Shown one piece after another: positions 31,449 to 37,417 of a DNA stretch of 37,417 nt. This DNA comes from Pseudomonadota bacterium (GTDB lineage Bacteria; Pseudomonadota; Alphaproteobacteria; Rhizobiales; Xanthobacteraceae). The stretch covers positions 1 to 37,417 of the forward strand of contig JAEYAU010000193.1 in the NCBI GenBank assembly GCA_023404705.1, written 5' to 3'. The translations under genes were made by a program, and so were the position numbers. A model generated the notes under the pieces. The model saw nothing but the letters and a program-made list of their open reading frames with translations. It was not told the origin of the DNA and did not search any database. How positions within the stretch are numbered: position 1 is the first letter of the stretch; every line of letters begins with the position of its first letter.

Positions 31449-34400
31449 ATGCTCTCGATGGCTCGCGCCGGCCTTGCGGCCGCGCTGATTGCTTTTGCGT
31501 TTTTCCCAGCCCACGCCGCCGACAAGTCCTACCAACGCGACGACCTTGCCGATAGCGCCATCCGTTTGGAGGCGCAGATCAAGAAGGACGTCGGCCCGGT
31601 CACCAAGCCGGTAACGACGCTCCGCCGCGAGGCCGACCAGCAGCTCGACAAGCGAGACTTCACGGCCGGCATGCAGACGCTCTCCCAGATCGTCGCGATC
31701 GCGCCCGCCGAGAGCCAGAACTGGCTCCGTCTCGCCCGCACCATCCTGATCGTGGTTCCGGCCGACGGCCGCGAGCGCTGGACCTTCCTCGAGCGCGCCT
31801 CCACGGCCGCCTATCTCGCGTATCAGCGCGCGAAGAGCCCCGCCGATGAGGCGCAGGCTCTCGATGTGCTCAGCCGCGCCTTCTCGGAGCGCAAGCTGTG
31901 GCGCCCGGCGCTCGACACCCTGCGTATCTCGCTCGAGCTGCGCGAGGTCGCCGAGATCCGCCAGCGCTATGAGCAGATGCGCGACCAGCACGGCTTCCGC
32001 ATCCTCGACTACTCGGTGGATTCGGACGCGGCGTCGCCGCGCGCGTGCTTCCAATTCTCCGAGATGCTGCCGAAGCGCACCGACTTCACGCCCTTCGTGG
32101 CGATGGCCGGGACGGACAAGCCGGCGCTCTCCACCGAGGACAAGCAGGTCTGCGTCGAGGGCCTCAAGCACGGCGAGCGCTACACGATCTCGCTGCGCGC
32201 CGGCCTCCCGTCCGGCGTGAAGGAAACCCTGCAGAAGTCCTCTGAATACAACATCTATGTGCGCGACCGTGCGCCCTTCGTCCGCTTCACCAACCGCAAC
32301 TACGTGCTGCCGCGCACCGGCCAGCGCGGCATTCCGGTGGTCAGCGTCAACACGGCGAGCGTCTCGATCGCAGTCTACCGGATCGGCGACCGCAACCTGA
32401 TCGAGACCGTTCTGGGCAACGACTTCCGCCGCAACCTGGACGCCAACGACGCCCGCCAGCTCGGCGTCGAGCGCGGCCAGGAGGTCTGGAAGGGCGAGCT
32501 CAAGGTCGAGTCGCAGCTCAACGCCGACGTGACCACTGCCTTCCCGGTCGAGCAGGCGGTCGGCGAGCTCAAGCCCGGCGTCTACGTGATGACAGCCTCG
32601 GCCACCAAGCCGAACAGCAACGAGGAGAGCTACGAGCAGCTCGCCACTCAGTGGTTCATCGTCTCCGATCTCGGCCTCACGGCCTTCTCGGGGAACGACG
32701 GCGTCAATGCCTTCGTGCATTCGCTCGGCTCGGCGGAGCCCCGCGCGGGCCTCGAGGTGCGCCTCATCGCGCGCAACAACGAGATCCTCGCCACCCGTAC
32801 GACGGACCAGGCGGGCTTCGTCCACTTCGAATCCGGGTTTGCGCGCGGCGAGGGCGGCCTCTCGCCCGCCATGCTGGTCGCTGAAGGCAAGGGCGACTAC
32901 GCCTTCCTGAGCCTGAAGGGGAACGCCTTCGACCTCACGGACCGCGGCGTCGCGGGCCGCACCGTCGAGGCCGGCCTCGATGCCTTTGTCTACACCGAGC
33001 GCGGCGTCTATCGCACCGGCGAGACCGTGCACATCACCTCGCTGCTGCGCGACTCCCATGGCGTGGGTGTCACGGGCTCCAACATGACGCTGGTGATTGA
33101 GCGCCCGGATGGCGTCGAGTATCGCCGCGCCGTCGTCGCGGATCAGGGCATCGGCGGCCGCGCGCTCAGCGTGCCGATCGTCTCCACGGCGCCGACCGGC
33201 ACTTGGCGCGTGCGTGCCTACACGGACCCGAAGGGCCACCCGGTCGGGCAGGCGAGCTTCCTGGTCGAAGACTATGTGCCGGATCGGCTCGAGTTCACGC
33301 TCGCGTCGCCCACCGGCAAGCTCTCCAAGGACACGCCCGCCGACGTCACGGTGGACGGCCGTTTCCTCTACGGCGCGCCGGCCTCCGGCCTCGATCTCGA
33401 AGGCGAGATGGTGATCTCGCCGGCCGCCGAACGCCCCGGCTATGCGGGCTATCAGTTCGGCGCAAAGAACGACGACGAGGGCGAGACCACAGAGCGCCAG
33501 CCGCTCGAGGACGTGCCGCAGACCGACGAGCAGGGGAAGGCGAAGTTCTCGGTCGCGGTCGACAAGCTGCCCGCCACCACGCGCCCACTCGAGGCCAAGA
33601 TCACGGTGCGCATGGCCGAACCCGGCGGTCGCGCGGTCGAGCGTTCGATCATGCTGCCGGTCGAGCCGCCGACCACGCAGATCGGCGTGAAGCCGCTGTT
33701 CGTCAGCCTGGGCGAGGGCGATAGCGCGAACTTCGACGTCGTGCTGCTCGCGCCCGACGGCAAGCGGCTTGCCCGCAACGGACTGCGCTACGACCTGCTC
33801 CGCATCACGCGCAGCTATCAGTGGTATCGCCAGGACGGACGCTGGGAGTACGAGCCGGTCCGTTCCAGCCAGCGCATCGCCGACGGCCGCATCGACCTCA
33901 AGGCGGACCAGCCTGCCCGCATCTCGGCGCCCGTGACCTGGGGCCGCTATCGGCTGGACGTCTCGACCGACGATCCAGACGGGCCGGTGACCTCAGTGTT
34001 CTTCACCGCGGGCTACTATTCGGAGGCCGCGGCCGACACGCCTGATCTGCTCGATGTCGCGATCGACAAGAGCGAGTATCGCGCCGGCGAACCCATGACC
34101 GTCGCGGTCACGGCGCGCACGGCGGGCAAGCTCACGCTCAACGTGGTAGGCGACAAGCTGCTCTCGACCGTGACGGCCGACGTGCAGCCCGGCACCGCCC
34201 GCATTCCGCTGACGGTCGGCCGTGACTGGGGCACCGGCGCCTATGTGGTCGCGACGCTGCGTCGCCCGCTCGACGAGCAGGCGAGCCGCATGCCGGGACG
34301 TGCCATCGGCCTGCGCTGGTTCTCGGTCGATCGCAAGGCGCGCACCCTCGCGCTCGACATGAAGCTGCCCGACCTCATGCGGCCGAACGGTACGCTGCGC

Positions 34401-36659
34401 GTTCCGTTCCGTGTCGGCAATCTCACGCCCGGCGAGGACGCGCGCATCGTCGTCGCGGCCGTCGATGTCGGCATCCTCAATCTCACCAACTACAAGCCGC
34501 CGGCGCCGGACGATCACTATCTCGGCCAGCGCCAGCTCACGGCCGAGATCCGCGACCTCTACGGCCAGCTGATCGACGGCATGCAGGGCGCCCGCGGCCA
34601 GATCCGCACCGGCGGTGACGGCGGCGGCCCGCAGCTCACCGCGACGCCGCCGACGCAGCCGCCGCTCGCGCTCTATTCGGGGATCGTGACGGTCGGTCCG
34701 GACGGCACCGCCGAGGTGCCGTTCGACATCCCGGCCTTCGCGGGCACCGTGCGCGTGATGGCGATCGCCTGGTCGAAGGACAAGGTCGGCAAGGCCTCGG
34801 GCGACGTCGTCGTGCGCGACCCCGTTGTGCTCACCACCACGCTGCCGCGCTTCCTGCTGATGGGAGATCGCGGCACCGTGCGTCTCGACATCGACAATGT
34901 CGAGGGCGCGGCCGGCAACTACCAGATCGCCATCAGGACCGAAGGTCCGCTGGCGGTCGGGCAGGGCGCGCCGCCGAGCATCCGCCTCAACGCCAAGCAG
35001 CGCTCGGGCGTGAACCTGCCGCTCAACGCGACCGGCATCGGCATCGGTAAGGTGGCGATCAACATCACGGGGCCGAACGGCTTCGCGCTCGAGCGCAGCT
35101 ATACGCTCGCCGCCAAGCCCGCGACCCAGGTGATCACGCGCCGCAGCGTGCGCCAGATCGCGAAGAACGAGAGCCTGAGCTTGTCCGGCGATCTCTTCGC
35201 CGATCTGGTCCCCGGCTCCGGGGCGGTTGCGCTCTCGGTCGGCCCGTCCACGGCGCTCGACGTCGCGACTCTGCTCAAGGCGCTCGACCGCTATCCGTTC
35301 GGCTGCTCCGAGCAGATCACCAGCCGAGCGCTGCCGCTGCTCTATGTCAACGAGCTTGCGAGCGAGTCGCATCTCGCGCTCGACACCGCGATTGACCAGC
35401 GCATCAGGGACGCGATCGAGCGGCTTCTGGCGCGCCAGGGCTCGAACGGCTCGTTCGGCCTCTGGTCCTCCGGCGGCAATGACGTCTGGCTCGACGCCTA
35501 TGTCACGGACTTCCTGACGCGGGCCCGCGAGAAGGGCTTCGCGATCCCGGACGTGTCGTTCCGCCTGGCGGTGGACCGGCTGAAGAACTACGTGGGCGCG
35601 GCGCCCGAGCCCGAGAAGGACGGCGCGCGGGAGCTCGCCTACGTCTTCTACGTGCTCGCGCGCAATGGCGCGGCGCCGCTCGGCGACCTGCGCTATCTCG
35701 CGGACACCAAGCTCTCGGCCGTCGCGACGCCGACCGCCAAGGCGCAGCTCGCGGCGGCGCTGGCGATGCTCGGCGACCGCGTGCGTGCCGAGCGCGTCTA
35801 TGCCTCGGCGCTGCAGTCGCTCGTGCCGCAGCCGAGCTTCGACATCGGACGCGTCGACTACGGCTCGTCGCTCCGCGACGCCGCGGCCTTCGTGACGCTG
35901 GCGGCGGAAGGTGGTGGCCCGCGGCCCGCCATCGTGCAGGCAATCCGGCGCTTGGAGACGGCGCGCGACGCCACGTCCTACACCTCGACGCAGGAGAATG
36001 CCTGGATGGTGCTGGCGGCGCGTGCGCTCGCGCGCGACACCAGCGGCCTCGCGCTCGACGTGATGGGCGAGACGCGGCGCGGTCCGGTCTATCGCACGGT
36101 GCGGCAGAGCGAGCTCTCGTCCGCGCCGTTCACGGTGAGCAACCGCGGCGAGGAGGCGGTGCAGGCCGTGGTCTCGATCACGGGCGCGCCGGTGACGCCG
36201 GAGCCCGCGGCCGAGAAGGGCTTCAAGATCGAGCGTTCGTATTTCACGCTCAGCGGCGAGCCCGCCGACCCGCGCAAGGCAAAGCAGAACGAGCGCTTCG
36301 TCGTGGTGCTGAAGATGACCGAGGCGCAGCCCGTCTTCGGCCGCGTCATCGTCGCCGACTATCTCCCGGCCGGCTTCGAGATCGACAACCCGCGTCTCGT
36401 CTCCTCGGGGGAGACCGGCACGCTCGGCTGGATCGAGAACGCCCAGGAGCCCGTGCACTCCGAGTTCCGCGACGACCGCTTCACGGCGGCCTTCGACCGC
36501 AACAAGGAGAGCCGGCCGATCTTCACGGTCGCCTACGTGGTGCGCGCCGTGTCGCCCGGCCGCTACGTCGCCCCGCAAGCCTATGTCGAGGACATGTACC
36601 GCCCCGACCGCTTCGGCCGCACGGGTGTGGGCAGCGTCGAGATCGAGGCGGTGCGGTGA
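31449..36659 (+). CDS. Bacterial alpha-2-macroglobulin (YfhM/ECAM-like), thioester type
   Basis: A 1736-residue periplasmic protease trap. A signal peptide covers residues 1-23 (MARAGLAAALIAFAFFPAHA, cleavage before ADKSYQ) with no lipobox cysteine, unlike lipid-anchored E. coli YfhM. Residues 25-170 are helical and TPR-like; macroglobulin domains follow, with MG2 near 505-600 (YTERGVYRTGETVHI), a Gly-rich bait-like segment near 1054 (RTGGDGGGP), the A2M domain near 1060-1150, a thioester domain with Cys1286 in the CxEQ motif (FGCSEQ), and a C-terminal receptor-like domain from about 1590. The thioester is expected to bond to attacking proteases. The ATG at 31449 follows GGGGGAGGGA; its stop overlaps the pbpC start by 4 bp. 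Macroglobulin plus PBP1C is a known pairing thought to trap proteases while repairing the wall. Confidence 0.95.
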   Translation: MLSMARAGLAAALIAFAFFPAHAADKSYQRDDLADSAIRLEAQIKKDVGPVTKPVTTLRREADQQLDKRDFTAGMQTLSQIVAIAPAESQNWLRLARTILIVVPADGRERWTFLERASTAAYLAYQRAKSPADEAQALDVLSRAFSERKLWRPALDTLRISLELREVAEIRQRYEQMRDQHGFRILDYSVDSDAASPRACFQFSEMLPKRTDFTPFVAMAGTDKPALSTEDKQVCVEGLKHGERYTISLRAGLPSGVKETLQKSSEYNIYVRDRAPFVRFTNRNYVLPRTGQRGIPVVSVNTASVSIAVYRIGDRNLIETVLGNDFRRNLDANDARQLGVERGQEVWKGELKVESQLNADVTTAFPVEQAVGELKPGVYVMTASATKPNSNEESYEQLATQWFIVSDLGLTAFSGNDGVNAFVHSLGSAEPRAGLEVRLIARNNEILATRTTDQAGFVHFESGFARGEGGLSPAMLVAEGKGDYAFLSLKGNAFDLTDRGVAGRTVEAGLDAFVYTERGVYRTGETVHITSLLRDSHGVGVTGSNMTLVIERPDGVEYRRAVVADQGIGGRALSVPIVSTAPTGTWRVRAYTDPKGHPVGQASFLVEDYVPDRLEFTLASPTGKLSKDTPADVTVDGRFLYGAPASGLDLEGEMVISPAAERPGYAGYQFGAKNDDEGETTERQPLEDVPQTDEQGKAKFSVAVDKLPATTRPLEAKITVRMAEPGGRAVERSIMLPVEPPTTQIGVKPLFVSLGEGDSANFDVVLLAPDGKRLARNGLRYDLLRITRSYQWYRQDGRWEYEPVRSSQRIADGRIDLKADQPARISAPVTWGRYRLDVSTDDPDGPVTSVFFTAGYYSEAAADTPDLLDVAIDKSEYRAGEPMTVAVTARTAGKLTLNVVGDKLLSTVTADVQPGTARIPLTVGRDWGTGAYVVATLRRPLDEQASRMPGRAIGLRWFSVDRKARTLALDMKLPDLMRPNGTLRVPFRVGNLTPGEDARIVVAAVDVGILNLTNYKPPAPDDHYLGQRQLTAEIRDLYGQLIDGMQGARGQIRTGGDGGGPQLTATPPTQPPLALYSGIVTVGPDGTAEVPFDIPAFAGTVRVMAIAWSKDKVGKASGDVVVRDPVVLTTTLPRFLLMGDRGTVRLDIDNVEGAAGNYQIAIRTEGPLAVGQGAPPSIRLNAKQRSGVNLPLNATGIGIGKVAINITGPNGFALERSYTLAAKPATQVITRRSVRQIAKNESLSLSGDLFADLVPGSGAVALSVGPSTALDVATLLKALDRYPFGCSEQITSRALPLLYVNELASESHLALDTAIDQRIRDAIERLLARQGSNGSFGLWSSGGNDVWLDAYVTDFLTRAREKGFAIPDVSFRLAVDRLKNYVGAAPEPEKDGARELAYVFYVLARNGAAPLGDLRYLADTKLSAVATPTAKAQLAAALAMLGDRVRAERVYASALQSLVPQPSFDIGRVDYGSSLRDAAAFVTLAAEGGGPRPAIVQAIRRLETARDATSYTSTQENAWMVLAARALARDTSGLALDVMGETRRGPVYRTVRQSELSSAPFTVSNRGEEAVQAVVSITGAPVTPEPAAEKGFKIERSYFTLSGEPADPRKAKQNERFVVVLKMTEAQPVFGRVIVADYLPAGFEIDNPRLVSSGETGTLGWIENAQEPVHSEFRDDRFTAAFDRNKESRPIFTVAYVVRAVSPGRYVAPQAYVEDMYRPDRFGRTGVGSVEIEAVR

Positions 36660-37417
36660 AGCTCTCTCGCTTCGTAGGGCGGGTTAGGTTGCGCGCGCTG
36701 CGCGCAACCGTAACCCGCCGTGCGGCCTCTCCACGGGGTTCATCATCGCGAGTCAGCTCGGCGGGTTACGCCGCTTCGCGGCTAACCCGCCCTACGGTCC
36801 TCGTCGTGTCGCTCGGCGTCGCTTTGCTCACAGGAACCGCTGCCTTCGTCCTCTCCCTCGGCCCCGTGCCGCTCGGACAGGGGCTCGACTACTCGACCCA
36901 GGTGGTCGATCGCGAGGACCGCCTGCTGCGGCCTTATTCCAACAATGACGGCCGCTGGCGTCTGCCCGCGACTCACGAGAGTGTCGATCCGCGCTTCCTT
37001 GATCTGCTCTACGCTTATGAGGATCGCCGCTTCCTCACGCACGGCGGCGTCGACCCGCTCGCCTTCCTCCGCGCGGCCGGACAGCTCGTCACGGAAGGCC
37101 GCGTTGTCTCGGGCGGCTCGACCCTCACCATGCAGGTCGCGCGCCTGCTCGAGCCCCGCAGCGAGCGCACGCTCACCGCGAAGCTCCGCCAGATCGTGCG
37201 CGCCATTCAGCTCGAGCGGCAGCTCTCCAAGCACGAGATCCTCGCGCTCTACCTCAGCCTCGCGCCGTATGGCGGCAATCTCGAAGGCGTGCGCGCCGCT
37301 TCGCTCGCTTACTTCGGGAAGGAGCCGAAGCGGCTGAGCCTCGGCCAGGCCGCGCTGCTGGTCGCGCTGCCGCAGTCGCCCGAGGCGCGCCGGCCGGACC
37401 GCTCCGCAGAGGTCGCG
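36656..37417 (+). CDS. pbpC: Penicillin-binding protein 1C, 5' part only
   Basis: The frame is open from GTG at 36656, overlapping the macroglobulin stop (GTGA), to the window edge (254 codons). A membrane anchor (about 47-68, VLVVSLGVALLTGTAAFVLSL) precedes the GT51 glycosyltransferase: catalytic Glu122 in YAYEDRRFLTHGGVD, then VSGGSTLTMQVARLL (151-165), LYLSLAPYGGNLEGVRAAS and LPQSPEARRPDR. These are PBP1C hallmarks. It polymerises glycan strands in the inner membrane; the transpeptidase domain lies beyond the window. Residues 7-47 are encoded by a palindromic repeat, giving an Arg-rich cytoplasmic extension with no acidic residue. A GTG at 36806 could instead start a protein without that extension but has no ribosome site. 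Confidence 0.9.
   Translation, partial: MKLSRFVGRVRLRALRATVTRRAASPRGSSSRVSSAGYAASRLTRPTVLVVSLGVALLTGTAAFVLSLGPVPLGQGLDYSTQVVDREDRLLRPYSNNDGRWRLPATHESVDPRFLDLLYAYEDRRFLTHGGVDPLAFLRAAGQLVTEGRVVSGGSTLTMQVARLLEPRSERTLTAKLRQIVRAIQLERQLSKHEILALYLSLAPYGGNLEGVRAASLAYFGKEPKRLSLGQAALLVALPQSPEARRPDRSAEVA
36673..36796. repeat. REP-like palindromic element inside the pbpC 5' coding region
   Basis: CGTAGGGCGGGTTAG (36673-36687) and CTAACCCGCCCTACG (36782-36796) are perfect 15-bp inverted ends. Inside are two hairpins, both using GGCGGGTTA/TAACCCGCC arms: the first contains GGTTGCGCG-CGCTG-CGCGCAACC, the second GCCGC-TTC-GCGGC. GGCGGGTTA/TAACCCGCC repeats are, as I recall, widespread between genes in Bradyrhizobium-type genomes. 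The element adds no stop codon to the pbpC frame and spans residues 7-47. Confidence 0.85.

Noticed and set aside
33993..36578. 861-residue minus-strand open frame inside the macroglobulin gene
   Set aside because: Shadow of the macroglobulin coding strand with no domain of its own.
36656..36805. A frameshift or pseudogene in pbpC caused by the palindromic element
   Set aside because: The frame from the overlapping GTG stays open through the element into intact glycosyltransferase motifs, so the gene does not look broken.
1..37417. CRISPR arrays, insertion sequences, prophage genes, tRNA or rRNA genes
   Set aside because: No regularly spaced direct repeats, transposase or phage proteins, or tRNA-like cloverleaf sequences were seen in the gaps, all of which are shorter than about 240 bp.

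Overview
The window (37,417 bp, very GC-rich, densely coded on both strands) looks like ordinary chromosome from an alphaproteobacterium of the order Hyphomicrobiales (Rhizobiales), probably near Bradyrhizobium, Xanthobacter or Pseudolabrys. Supporting signs are Bug/TctC-type periplasmic binding proteins, a DUF1236 protein, a DUF1127 small protein, and two intergenic palindromic repeats of a type I recall as common in that order. I see no phage, transposase, CRISPR array, rRNA or tRNA. No gap between genes exceeds about 240 bp.

Layout. 1-4.2 kb: the 5' end of a Bug protein, a methionine-synthase-II-like zinc methyltransferase, a divergent TauD/TfdA dioxygenase, an MFS transporter and an Rrf2 regulator. 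4.4-5.1 kb: an unrecognised protein. 5.1-11.8 kb (minus): a hexuronate catabolic operon, read as FadR-type GntR regulator, uxaC, TRAP binding protein, TRAP small and large permeases, uxuB. 12.0-13.9 kb (plus, divergent from it): a COG3618 amidohydrolase/lactonase and a Gfo/Idh/MocA dehydrogenase, plausibly part of the same sugar-acid regulon. 13.9-19.4 kb (minus): a dipeptide/oligopeptide-type ABC importer with both ATPases fused into one protein. 19.5-21.9 kb (minus): a PoxB-like thiamine-diphosphate enzyme with a DUF1236 membrane protein. 22.1-23.0 kb: a complete orphan Bug protein. 23.0-24.0 kb: a TetR regulator and a DUF1127 protein, divergent around three phased palindromes. 24.0-26.5 kb (minus): an XRE-cupin regulator, GNAT, EamA exporter and second GNAT. 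26.5-29.6 kb (minus): a MarR-EmrA-EmrB efflux operon. 29.8-31.2 kb: an amidase. 31.4 kb to the end: a periplasmic alpha-2-macroglobulin followed, with overlapping stop and start, by the 5' part of pbpC (penicillin-binding protein 1C).

I found no wholly new multi-gene system. The two strongest structural signals are (i) three 16-bp palindromes of form TTGAC-N6-GTCAA repeated at an exact 18-bp period in the TetR/DUF1127 intergenic region, overlapping a good promoter for the TetR gene, and (ii) a 124-bp REP-like element that lies in frame inside the 5' end of pbpC and would encode about 41 Arg-rich residues before the membrane anchor. Secondary signals are stem-loops at the binding-protein/permease junctions of two transport operons, an Rrf2 protein lacking most cluster cysteines, and perfect palindromes upstream of several regulators.
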